Below, in pieces: positions 1-10,876 of a stretch of 64,000 nucleotides of DNA (position 1 is the first letter of the stretch; the number at the start of each line of letters is the position of its first letter). Source of the DNA: Embiotoca jacksoni (taxonomy: Eukaryota > Chordata > Actinopteri > Embiotocidae). The translations under genes were made by a program, and so were the position numbers. The notes beneath the pieces are model-generated. The model was not told the DNA's origin, searched no databases, and saw nothing but the letters and a program-made list of their open reading frames with translations. The stretch lies in assembly GCA_022577435.1 (NCBI GenBank), contig JAKOON010000003.1, positions 3,738,501-3,802,500 of the forward strand, in the 5' to 3' direction.

Positions 1-629
1 ATGAGAAACATCTTCTTTTTTTTTAAGAGGTGTTTTAATCACTGATAACCCTGTTATATATAACTTATGGTTATTTTTTTTTTCTAGGGTTAGAAATGAG
101 ATCCACTGATTACAAAAATCGAGGGAGACAGACTGTCGCCAACACAAGACAATATAAATACACATTTAAAAAAAAAAAAAGCGGTTAGAAATGTGAGAAA
201 ATGATTTTGTTTGGGAATAAAGTACATCTGTTTTGTTTGGGAATATATTGAAATATATTCAACTGAATATCATGTAGAACAAAACATTGACATTTAAGAA
301 TTTGTGGCATATTTGCTGAAATTAACTAAAGCGATTAATCATTATCAAAATGCTCGGGCTTATCGATTAATCACATCAGCTTTGTTTATTAATATGTGTG
401 AGCCTCAAAAGGAAATGTAGCCTGAATTAAGGAAGTGTAGACTGCCTATTCAGCTGCAGATTCCCACAGCTGGACATCGTAGATGAAGTCTTATTTAAAA
501 ATCCTGATCCTGACCTCGACCCTGCCAGAGGTCCAGAGGTCCAGAGGTCCAGAGGTCCAGCTCACCCGCTGAATTTAGCACCACTTGCCCCATTTCCTTC
601 CAGGTGTCAGGCGTTCATGTGTAGCCTAC
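1..629 (-). other. mapkapk2: mapkapk2 intron 1 (5' part)
   Basis: This is non-coding sequence downstream of the mapkapk2 first-exon donor on the minus strand. It is AT-rich, with poly-T/poly-A runs near 68-83 and 169-180 and a short 8-bp tandem repeat at 525-560. I see no exon here; exon 2 must lie beyond the left edge. Confidence 0.7.
525..560. repeat. 8-bp tandem repeat (CCAGAGGT) x 4.5
   Basis: CCAGAGGT is repeated perfectly four and a half times. It lies in mapkapk2 intron 1, about 70 bp beyond the exon 1 donor. Confidence 0.9.
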
Positions 630-851
630 CTTCAGCGCGTACTTGTCCCCCGTCTTCTTCTGGAAGAGCTCGAGGACCTTGCCATTGATGCCGAGCCCCA
701 ACACCTGGCTCGTCACCTTGTACTCGTCCGTTATGGCGTTCTTCTTGATCTGTAAGGTGGGTCTGGCGTGGAAGGAGGGGAACTGGCCCGCGAGGTTCTG
801 CTGCCCCGCCGAGTTGGGGAATAGTGGTTGGTTCTGTGCGTTGGACAGCAT
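630..851 (-). CDS. mapkapk2: MAPK-activated protein kinase 2 (MK2), first coding exon
   Basis: This exon encodes the first 74 residues of MK2, the p38-activated serine/threonine kinase that phosphorylates HSP27 and TTP and controls inflammatory mRNA stability. The protein opens with MLSNAQNQ, close to the human MLSNSQ start, so I use the ATG at 849-851. The frame is open upstream to an ATG at 930-932, but that extension has no MK2 similarity. Residues about 42-74 contain LQIKKNAITDEYKVTSQVLG, the glycine-rich loop LGLGINGKV and the catalytic-lysine motif YALK. The exon ends just after that lysine at AAG|GTAGGC (donor 628-629, phase 0). The proline-rich stretch of the mammalian N-terminus is missing. 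The other exons lie to the left of the window. MAPKAPK3 is the alternative; the N-terminus and the synteny with dyrk3 favour MK2. Confidence 0.9.
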
Positions 852-1490
852 GCTCACAGTCTGGGACGAGACGAACAACAGCCACCTCTCAGTACTGTTC
901 TGACGTTTCCCTTTTCTTTCTTTCACAAACACGGAGTCTCTCTGAGTTAGCTGGCCTCGGACAAAACTGCGACCCGGCCCGCGGAGCAGCAGGCGGCAGG
1001 TCGGACGGTACAGGTTAACAAAGTCACTCGGTTAGCCGATTAAATGCTAAACTAGCTCGTTGTTAGCATGCTAGCTCGAGCCTATTCTATGGTATGCGAC
1101 TCTCGGCTAACAACCCAGCTATCAGTTAGCTTATCCATCTCCGGCGGTGTCCGCCGTCCACCGGTTCCTCAAAGAGCGCTTCGGGAACTTTTCTAAAACA
1201 TCCTCCAAGTCGGCTACTGCGCCGGGTTTGGGTTGCTTGGGTTTTTTTTGTTGTTGTTCAACTGCTAACGTAAAAGCTCGCGAGTGAAGTTAAAAACACG
1301 ACAAAAACACAACGAAAGACGAGACAAACAGAGTAAAAACAAAAACTCGGATACCAGCGGCGCACCAAACACACTTCACTTTCCAACGGACAGACACAGC
1401 GGGAGGGAGCGGGTCGCACTGACGTCATCGCCGGGGTTTTTTCAGCCTTAAAGCAGAAGTGCGACACAGGAAACGTCCGGGTTTACGTAA
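852..1490 (-). promoter_or_regulatory. mapkapk2: mapkapk2 5'UTR/promoter, CpG-rich
   Basis: The stretch directly upstream of the mapkapk2 start is rich in CG dinucleotides compared with the AT-rich flanks and contains a perfect CRE at 1420-1427. It probably holds the transcription start and 5'UTR. The exact start site cannot be placed from sequence. Confidence 0.6.
1420..1427. promoter_or_regulatory. CRE/ATF palindrome TGACGTCA
   Basis: A perfect 8-bp CREB/ATF consensus lies about 570 bp upstream of the mapkapk2 ATG, inside the CpG-rich region. Position and perfect match suggest a functional promoter element; binding is inferred. Confidence 0.5.
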
Positions 1491-1762
1491 CGACCATCAG
1501 CCTCGGACTGATTCAGGCATTTAGGATGTGAACACGTAAATACCGCCAGGCAGCCGTAAAAAGGAACCAACATTTATATTTAAAATGTTTACATCCTGGT
1601 GTTTATTCGTTGGCCTTAGTTTCATTTCAGCCTGTGGAGGACGAGACCCTCGTCCTGTGTCTTGATAGTAACAGAGAGGGACACAAATAGACCATCTAAT
1701 CTCAGACCGAAGTCCTGTGGGTCACCTCAAGGTCAGAGCTTTTGTGTTTTTCAGTCTGCTGT

Positions 1763-1767
<5 letters not shown>

Positions 1768-1797
<30 letters not shown>
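1768..1797. repeat. Poly(A) run
   Basis: About 30 consecutive A bases abut the dispersed repeat that starts at about 1800. It may be a retrotransposition tail or simple slippage. Confidence 0.85.
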
Positions 1798-1799
<2 letters not shown>

Positions 1800-1800
<1 letters not shown>

Positions 1801-1975
1801 GTGCTGCAATGTAACTGAGTACATTTACCAAGTACTGTACTTAAGTATTTGTACTTGAGCATTTCCATTTTATGCAGCTTTATACTTCTTCCCCATTAAA
1901 TCTCAGAGGCAAATATTGTACTTTTTACTTTACTACATTCTTCTGACAACTTTAGTAACTTGTTACTTTTAAAGG
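1800..1975 (+). mobile_element. Common teleost dispersed repeat (non-autonomous element, class uncertain)
   Basis: The segment has the pattern 'gtacttaagta...tacttgagcatttcca...tatgcagctttatacttct...attgtactttttacttta'. I recognise this as a very abundant interspersed repeat in percomorph fish. No coding capacity is visible. I do not assign its transposon class with confidence; a hAT-type non-autonomous origin is possible. Confidence 0.65.
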
Positions 1976-2878
1976 TACAGGTGGTTTTCATACCCTTTCT
2001 GTGAAGTAAAAGTGTTGTTTATCAAATTTGGTGATTTTTTTTAATTTAAATTTTCTTTTTAAGCTGAAAGATTTAGATCTCCATCTATGGGTTGAGAAAA
2101 TTCTCCAACTTTTACAGCCAAACAACTATGTTAAACCCACTTGGAAATTGCATTGTTTCTCTGAGCTTCTTGACTTTTTAAAGATATGTGGTTTATAAAA
2201 ACATAATGTATGTCAGACTGTGAATTATTTGTACGTCTGCTTAAACTGTATATTTTTATTGTTTGTTTGAGGATCTCTCTTAAAAAAGAGATCCCGATTT
2301 CAATGACGCTACCTGTTTAAATAAAAGATCAGAAAAACAAATGAAAACAAAAATATGTTTACATTTTACCTCCAAACATAAATATATATATGGCTGTATG
2401 CAAAGGGTTAAAAAAAAAAAAAAAAAAAAAAGTATTATGCTCCTGCAGATAAAATTATGTGTAACACACTGCATTCTTTGTATTTCTATTTGTTGACTTT
2501 AAAAGTGTCAGTATAGACTTCTAACATTAGCCTCATCATTAATCTGAATATAAGTAAACACGGAAATGAAATTGTAACTAAATAACAACTAAAATACAGA
2601 AACAAAATAAAGACTTATTTGAATATCAGCATTGCATGTGAGTTATGTGTGCTAGCTTAGTAGTATAGGAAGAACAGTGGAAAACACAAAAATCAAATGT
2701 CTTTAAGGGAAATCAGCTGAAACACAGTTCTCTGAGGTCACAAGAGTCACAGTAATCTTAGGCTGTTTTATTTGTGTTTTTGCTTGTCTTTTTCTCCAAC
2801 TTTAATATCCACCAATTATGAACATTGTTTTGAGTCAACGGCTGTGAAACTGGAACTCAAATGCAGCACCACCTTTTA

Positions 2879-2892
2879 TCACTAGATGGCAG
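2879..2892 (+). promoter_or_regulatory. CTCF-like motif
   Basis: TCACTAGATGGCAG matches the CTCF core (CCASYAGRKGGCAG) except at the first base. It lies about 1.4 kb upstream of the mapkapk2 promoter. Binding is inferred only from the match. Confidence 0.35.
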
Positions 2893-4779
2893 AAGAGCCT
2901 CAATTGTTATTGAACAAACGTTTCTTTATACAATATTTTATTTCAAATGGAAGTCTTTTAAACGTGCATGAATAAATCTCGGAATAGTTTTTGTCGCACA
3001 GGACAATAGAGTGAGTCACACAATTAAAATGTTGTTCAAAATAATTTGCTTTTCAAAAAGGTAGGACAGCATTGTTGAACATTCGTATGAGTTTAACACT
3101 GAGCTGAAACTGAATTGTCCTTTTTTTTTTATTTTTTTTTTTTTTAATACACTTCAAACCCCTCAGTCTTAATAAAAATGGTGCCGGTGATTTGAAGCCT
3201 GAAGGACGTCTGTTGATCAAACGAGGCCTCCACCATTGCAACGCCTCAGTATGCAGGATAATAACACACTTGTGTATGTCAGCCTCTACCCAGTCAGATC
3301 TGAAAACAATGTGAAAAATGTCTGGAACTTCATTTCCCAGCAATATATGCTTTGGCTTCTTTTCTTGTCTGCTAAGCAGCGCACTCAGCCGAGCCGTGTT
3401 TGTTTGCACAGTTGTTCTCGATCACATCGTCCCATGTCACATTCTCAGAGGGATTCAGATTTTAAAAAAAGTTCCATAAAATAAAAAACAGATATGTTTG
3501 CAGAATTTGCAGTATAAACAGAAACAATATTTTTCATGCTATTGTAATGGGCCAACCTGTGTTGCTCTGACACACACTGGTCTCGTGCCATGCAGAATAC
3601 GGAGGAGCCACGACATGACTTTCATCATTCATAAAATGTTTTTAAAATGACACCAAATAAGAAAGAATATTGCTGAAATCTCTTTAATACATGATTCTAA
3701 GATTTATTTTTTTTTAGGTTCATTTAAAATTGTGGAATATTATTCAAAACCTTAAATGGTGTACTTTTAAAAGACAACAACAACAACACAGTCACAGTGC
3801 CATGGAGATAATACATGTGTCCTCAGGTCAAGATCACATTTATTGACAGAAAATGTTTCAGTTGTTAGTTTTTATAATTTAAATATAACATAAATAAATT
3901 ACACAGCAAATATGCCATATCATCTAATTAAACTACTTATAATTTATCTCAGCCGACATTCAGGTGACTACTACTAGCTAACCTTTTCTGGCTAATGAGA
4001 CCAGGGACTTTTTTTTCCAGTCAAATAAAAAGATGCCATCAGTGTTGAACAGAAACTTTACAGTTTATGAAGCTCCTCCAAACAGCAGAAGTCATTACAC
4101 AACTCTTTTTATGAACTGAAAAGCGTTTGCATGTACAAGTAAACCGATGTGTAAGATGGGTGGGGTGCACCTTTCATAACTTTGAACTTCAAAGATCTGA
4201 CATATGATTGCTGAGTGGACTGTCAAGAATAGTTTCCCATAGACTTCACTTCAGCAGCAGCTTGATGAGTTGCACTGTACGTAAGATGCCAGAGGGTGAG
4301 AGGGGTAATTAAACATATCAATGAAACACTGTATGTGGCTGAGAACAACAAATGATATATACTAAGATATCTCAGTTACAGTGTGTCTTTGCACTGCAGA
4401 ACTAATGTGGGCCAAAACGGTTCATAATGTGCACATAGCTTGACATGATCTGATAACATGTCGTACGCTTAAGTTACACAATCTTCAAAAATCAATATGG
4501 TACACTTTTAATCCATCAACTGATCCCAAACTTTTCAATTATTTACATAAGGATAACTACTAGTGAGATTAAGGATAGTAAATTCCTTGATTTAAAGCAT
4601 TTATTTATTCAAATAATGAGCAATAAAGATATTACATAAGCTCTTTAAATTCCCAACCTATAGAACATTCTGCAGGTGGAGAGACACTGTCCTTTTGCCT
4701 GGTTTCCATTCGGATACATTTCCCTGTTATTATCCAATAATGTAAGAGAAGCACATCACATACTTACACATATAAATCT

Positions 4780-4784
<5 letters not shown>

Positions 4785-4843
<59 letters not shown>
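4785..4843. repeat. (AC)n microsatellite
   Basis: An uninterrupted run of about 29 AC dinucleotides. Confidence 0.97.
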
Positions 4844-4847
<4 letters not shown>

Positions 4848-5500
4848 GTATAAGAGCGGTCGGAAACTTGAAACTGTGGAGTGCGCTTTTGGCAGCTTTG
4901 TGCTGATGAATTAACACAAGCCACAGAGTTACGGTTCCGTTGCATAGCACCTAGTGTACTTATAGCTTCTCCCTGGAGGCACTTGGGACAACCTGTTCAT
5001 TACAGTGTATATTACAGGCCTCGATCATTACTCTCTGCATCATTCATTATCCCAGAGACCAGAGGGCTTAGATCACACCAACTAAGCATACAAGGATCAG
5101 GAATGCATGGCCTGAGCACAGAGCAGCACAAATTGGCCCGCTGACATTTTCCTTTTTTCCCAGAATGCTCCCCAGACGCTCTCCACTGTTTCACAGCGCT
5201 TCTTTTAACTTCCTGACTGGAAGGAAATCTCAGGGGCAGGAGGTGCATCTCCGCTCGCATTTCCCTCTGCTGCCCTCTGTTCTTCATTAGTGCGCAGAAG
5301 TCAGAGCAAGTTTGGATCAGTTATTTCAGGCTGGCCAGAACTCGTCTTTCTCGGAATAATCCTCAGCCCCGGGCTGAAACCCTAGCCGGCTCTTGATATA
5401 GACCCATGGTCAGCACTGGCTCTGATATAGGATTCTAGCACCTGAACACTCGCGGGCCTCCCAGCCAACATGGGACCTGTTGAACCTGCTCACCCCGCTG

Positions 5501-5507
<7 letters not shown>

Positions 5508-5594
<87 letters not shown>
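5508..5594. repeat. (AC)n microsatellite
   Basis: About 43 AC dinucleotides, preceded by a short GCGCGC stretch. Confidence 0.97.
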
Positions 5595-5596
<2 letters not shown>

Positions 5597-6373
5597 CATG
5601 AAGCCCTCTTCTGATCTCTCGCTCACTCTTGCTCTATTCTCTCTCTCCAATTGCTGCAGACCTCCAAGAACCTATATTTACATAATGATCTCTTTTCACC
5701 TGGCTGTATCTGCATCCTTCAACCAATGCATGCATTTCTTTACTCTTGATCTGCACCCTTAAAACAAAATGTGGAGAAACAACAAGAAACTTTATCCATC
5801 AGTCAGTCTCTCTGTTGCCTTGTTTACTTGTAAGTCTATTTGTGCAGTTCTTTTCCTCCTGGACCGGTTTACCCCAGTGAAGCATGATTAAACTCTCTGG
5901 GAGCAAAAGAGGTGCTTTCCTTGTTCTGATTTCGTTGGTGATGGATGTGCAGTTCCTCAGAAACAACAGCAGCTCTTAAAGGACTAACAAAGCTCCCTCT
6001 TTCTCCATCTTCCCACACACAAGGTTGTAAAAGCCCCGGCGACGAGTCACGACATCGTCAGCTTCGAGGCGATCCGTTCTCGTGATGGAGCGATGCAGAG
6101 TGTGCAAAGCCACTTCCAATCTCAGCTCTTCCACACAACACAGGCCTCTGGAGGTGGAGGTGTGTTACGGCCTGCAGCAGATGGAGGTGGTTTGTGTGCA
6201 TGCATGTGTTTGTAAATGCATGTGTGTGCTGCGGGAATTGAACATCATTTATTAATGCAGCCCATACATATCTAAGTAAAATGGTGGTTCATTCACATTA
6301 TTCTCATGGAACACACTTGCCTGCATTCTACTTAAAAGGCTCAAGGACAAAAACCAAACACCATTTTCACTTT

Positions 6374-6382
<9 letters not shown>

Positions 6383-6415
<33 letters not shown>
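6383..6415. repeat. (CA)13 then (TA)4 microsatellite
   Basis: A CA run passes directly into a short TA run. Confidence 0.95.
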
Positions 6416-6416
<1 letters not shown>

Positions 6417-8064
6417 CCTGTACATGCACCGTGCTTAGGTCGCCTTTGACAGACGAACCGCACAATGCCATACAAATCTACACATGCATCCACACACAAA
6501 GGAGGACCATGTATGGTTGGCCTCTTCTATTGCCCTGCAGGGAGCATGTGACCACCACTGGAATCCCCCTTTCATCTGTGAACGCAGACTGAACCACACA
6601 GATCCCTGCAGAGGCATGAGGGCCCTCGGCGGTCGCATGTGCTGCCCCTTTTCAAACCGACCCCGGCTCTCTGTGTGGAGCTCAGGAGAGAAAGCTCCGG
6701 GTGAGTAAAAGAGAAACAAGGGTGTGGATGAGGAAGTAACGTTATGAAACAAAAAACGTAGAAAAATGAAGTGAAAATGGGTTAAATAGACGAGAAACAT
6801 TCAGTCATAAGCCCTTTCTTTCAAGGTTAGTGGGACAAGGACTTGCTAAGTTATGTGTGCTCTCACGTTTTAGTCACATGGACATTCCTGTCCCCCCTTT
6901 TGTCCCCCAATAAACAAGAGACTGTTTGATGATAGGTGATGATGATTTAACCTACTTCTGTTGCCAACTCCTCTTTTGCCCTACTCAGCTGTAAAGAATG
7001 CCGTAATTTATTTTCCGCCCCGCTAACAAACAACCAAAAACATACACACTCACCCTCCTTCTTGTTTCTCGCTCACATTTGCACACAGATCTGATTCTGC
7101 TGACCCGTTGGCGTGCGGCTGCAGGATGCTCCACTTCTCCTGTACAGAGAGAGTCTCAGTTCTGCAGTTATTGGTGCTTTGGCACAAGTCTGGGCTTCCT
7201 CAGCAGACACACCAATGTCGTTCTGCTTGTTCTCTCCGTGATTCACTCCGGGGTCACCGACCCAGTCCTGGACAGGAGATGCACTCTCACACTTGTTAAG
7301 TCATATAGACAGTTGTGTGTATGCCTATTTGGGCACTGGAGCTCACTTAGTCACATGAGCCTGAGCTCGAGGGCTGCTTTGATGGCCTACAATGTGACGC
7401 GGTCTAAACTTGTAAGATGCCTTTAGTGGATAATGTGACTTTCTTTTCTAACTGTGTCTGACATTTAGAGCAGCTCTACTTGTCCTTGAAAGATCAACAC
7501 CAAGGTCTCACTATATCTATGCTTATGTAGTCCATAATATTTAACTTTCTATGACAGTTAAATTAATATTTTCTCCATGACAACACCCATCTTTCTCTCC
7601 TCTTTTACCCACAAAGAAAGCAGAAAAATCCTGGCTTCAGATTTGAAAAAAATGCCCACACCAAGTAAAAGGCCAACAAACAGTTGCATCACCAAATTAT
7701 TCAGCTCTTTGCAGAGATTTTCTGATCATTGTGACTTTTTCATTTTAATGTCTTTATTAATTGCATTTATAAACTGAGTGATTAGAATATGTAACAGAAT
7801 ATTTCAAAGTTGCAGTTTTTTATAATATTGCCACTGAAACTTAGTCTAATATTGCTGTTTTGTAAATTTCAAACTGACTTGAATATGTAAGAAAACATTT
7901 GGATACAGCTGAAGGTTATGAGTCTGTTTTATGGAGTGATGAAAGCTGGAACTGTTTGCACCCATGGAGCAGCAGTACGTCTGGCACAAGAAGGGAAAGC
8001 TCCACTGGTCAAGGAGAAAGAAAACAGCCTCAGCATAGTAAATAAATAATATTGATGGGATCAG

Positions 8065-8330
8065 CGCAGTCTACGAACACCGCTTCAGAGCTGGAAACGA
8101 CCTCATGAGGACGTGGGATCGATCCCCGCTCAAGGTAATCCACACGGTGCACGCAGAGCGACTAAGCCACACGGTTCACTGAGAGCGATTCCCTCTAAGG
8201 GTAAGCCACATGGTTCACGGAGGGTGATTCCCATTAAGGGTAAGCCTCAAGGTTGCGGGTTTGCGTTGTAAATGCAGTCACACTAAAACCAAAGGTCAAC
8301 AACAATACAAAACAAAACTCAAATAAAAAT
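8065..8330 (+). repeat. Dispersed duplicated module, copy A
   Basis: This stretch is a diverged copy of 9261-9540. Shared blocks include 'ctggaaacgacctcatga' and a tRNA-B-box-like 'gatcgatcccc'. A unit of about 36 bp containing 'gtaagccaca.ggttcac' recurs inside it, and it shares the tail 'aaccaaaggtcaacaacaat'. It is probably a SINE-like or non-autonomous element. Confidence 0.7.
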
Positions 8331-8439
8331 CAATAACAAAAAACAAAGGATGCATAAAGATTCTTGGATTTCTGTCCAAACTACCACAAACTTTATCCCC
8401 CAAAATCCCATGAATACATATTAATGCTATAGTATGAAT

Positions 8440-8790
8440 TTTGTTCCATAATTTGGACGACATAGTAAGACTTTTTTTTTTTTTCATATTTTGGATGACA
8501 TGCTGTGGTATGACACAGTGGTGCAGTGGTGAGAGCAGTTTCCTCAGTGAGATGTAACTGGGTTCGATCCCCACTTGAGGCATGCATGTCAGTTCAGAAA
8601 AAGGTCATACTCCAAAAAGTGATAAAAAAAAAAAATCATACTGTATGTCGTCAGAAAGTGACCCAAAAGTCATACTATAGGATGTTGTCCAAAAATGACT
8701 TTTAGGTCACTTTTTGCTGTAGTTTGACTTTTTTTTTCATAATTTGGATGACATGCTATAGCATGATTTTTTTTTTTTTTTTTTTAAATC
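8440..8790 (+). repeat. Degenerate tandem array around a SINE-like insertion
   Basis: A motif of the type 'ataatttggatgacatgctatag' plus a T-run recurs several times (near 8447, 8484 and 8740), with inverted versions such as 'tcatactatagga' between. The array lies between the two duplicated modules. Confidence 0.6.
8512..8590 (+). mobile_element. tRNA-derived SINE-like fragment
   Basis: An A-box-like stretch (GTGCAGTGGTGAGAGC, 8521-8536) and a B box (GGTTCGATCC, 8561-8570) have the spacing of a pol III tRNA-type promoter. The sequence does not close into a functional tRNA cloverleaf by eye, so I call it a SINE head. Confidence 0.5.
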
Positions 8791-8795
8791 ATAAC

Positions 8796-8870
8796 AAAGA
8801 GGGGTACCAAACCCCCAACCTTCTTACTGAGAGGCAGCAGCGCTTACCACTGCACCACCAATCTTCCCCA
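8796..8870 (-). mobile_element. tRNA-derived SINE-like fragment, opposite orientation
   Basis: On the minus strand the stretch reads TGGTGCAGTGGTAAGCGC, an A-box-like start, followed by a degenerate B box GGTTTGGTACC. It is a relative of the fragment at 8512-8590 in inverted orientation and is adjacent to a long T-run at 8768-8785. Confidence 0.5.
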
Positions 8871-9260
8871 GTGATAGTCTGCATTGTGACAAATCTTTAG
8901 CTCACTGTAACCTATAACTCCACCGTCCACAAATATTCATTCAAATGCGACCATAATTGCCGCAGACATTCTTTGGATAGTAGATATACGTGTTTTCAAG
9001 TGGGTCTGCAGTGATATTAAATATCTTCCTGTAATGTGTAGTGTATGCAAAAAAAAATTCAATTTCTCCAAACGTTTCAACTTCACTAAAAGTTGAATCA
9101 CCATCAACAGGTGGAATTTGAACCATTAATAGCAACCTCGGTGAATTTAGTCGCCATTTTTGGCGATTCACACATGCTGTACTTTAACAAACTCCTCCTG
9201 CGGATGTTGCAGAAACACTTTGTCCTGCCCCACCCCATCCTCCAGACCCGAAGATAGTCC

Positions 9261-9540
9261 AGTAGTCTACGACGCTGACGCCAGACTGGAAACGACCTCA
9301 TGAAGACACGGGTTCGAACCCCACTCAGGTATCACACATGGTTCATGGTTTACAGAGGGCGAGTCCCCTTAATAAGCCTCACGGAGAGCAAATGCCTGTA
9401 AGGGTAAGCCACATGGTTCACGGAGGGCGAGACCTCCGAAGGCAAGTCCCTCTAAAGGTAAGCCACACGGGTTCAGGTTTGTACGTGCAGTGATACTAAT
9501 ACCAAACCAAAGGTCAACAACAATATAAAACTCAAACAAA
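9261..9540 (+). repeat. Dispersed duplicated module, copy B
   Basis: This is the partner of 8065-8330. It carries 'ctggaaacgacctcatga', a better B box (GGTTCGAACCC near 9310), repeated 'gtaagccacatggttcacgg' units and the same 'aaccaaaggtcaacaacaat' tail. The two copies sit 1.2 kb apart in the same orientation. Confidence 0.7.
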
Positions 9541-10800
9541 AGTAGTAGTAAAAAAGTTGTATTTGTGGTTTGTAAAAGTTGTTAAACCAATATATACTTT
9601 TTTTGAACATTGGCGTTTTAGAGGTGTTGATTGATGGATTTTGTTACCTTGGAACAAAACCATCTTATCTTATCTCCTTTGTTTCCAGTCTTTGTGCAGT
9701 AATCTGGGTGGTTGCTGGCAGAGACATCAATCTTCTCAACTCCAACTGTAAAACTGCTCCAATAAAGATACCGGGGGATACAAGGGGAGCAAAGAAACAG
9801 GACATTTAGGGGGAAATGATATCAGCTCCCACAGCAGAAGTCACAAATCAAAGAGCAAACCAGCCATACAGACATGTCAACAGGCATGCTGTAAAAATAG
9901 GAAATTAAATAAAATGAAGGGTCATATTATCAATAACATCAAAATGTATTAATAACATTTTTAAACATAATAATAATTGATGTGTCCCATGTTCTCCACA
10001 TAGGCTCTAAGTTTCAGCAATCTATCACTTTTTGGCTCCGCCTGCCAGCCTCTCTGCCTCCCTGCAGAGGCCTATTGTAATCCAATAATCCATCTTAATC
10101 CAAACTGAGATTACGTGAGGTGAAAGAGCCACTTTGTGCATGAGATTATCCCTCAATTGAAATCAGTCTTGTAGTTTACGTCGTGCATGTATATGCGTCA
10201 CAGGACCATGTTTTTGTGTGTGCAAATGTACCTGCGTGTTTGATGTGTTTGTAGTTGGAGGCGGAGCCGGTGCTTTTTCTTTTAATGAACAGCTGTTCCT
10301 GCAGCCTCCCTTCGATGCTTCATCCCTCCACTGCGCTTTGTGCATTAGCAGAGGTCAGTCTAGTACTCTTTAATCCTGCCAGTCTGATCCCCATCACATT
10401 TCACCTCTCATTCTCAACCTACTGCCCCACTGCCCCTGCATGTCTGCTCGGCTGGCTTCACCACAGACCACTCCTTATTCTTCATCTTACTACACCTACA
10501 CCTGTAACACGGCCCCGCCTGACACACGGCGTCGCTTTAACCTTCAAACGGGCCCCTCCCTCTGCTTCCTCTAGTGTCTCATAATTAAAGAAAGACAGCT
10601 GGGATCCAGCCCCTCAGAGAAAAACTCAGTTTAATCATCGTCCTGTCTTTGTCTCGTCGGTCATCACAAAGCTGAGAGAAATCTGCTGTGAATTACTACT
10701 GGACTGCCGGTCAAGGGTTTCTAGAGTCCCGTGCAGCTGCAATCCTCCACTCTGTGCTATTTTTAAGCTGCCCAGCTGGCACACCCCCTCTGCCCCCCCT

Positions 10801-10801
<1 letters not shown>

Positions 10802-10858
<57 letters not shown>

Positions 10859-10876
10859 CACCACCACCACCACCAC
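10802..10876. repeat. (CA)n followed by (CCA)n microsatellite
   Basis: A CA run (to 10856) is followed by six CCA/CAC triplets. The translated VCV/HTH frames here are artefacts. Confidence 0.95.

Noticed and set aside
849..932. Upstream ATG extension of mapkapk2 (27 extra residues)
   Set aside because: In frame but with no MK2 similarity; the MLSN start matches the family.
8519..8580. Possible tRNA gene
   Set aside because: A and B boxes are present, but no acceptor stem or anticodon arm can be folded by eye; a SINE head fits better.
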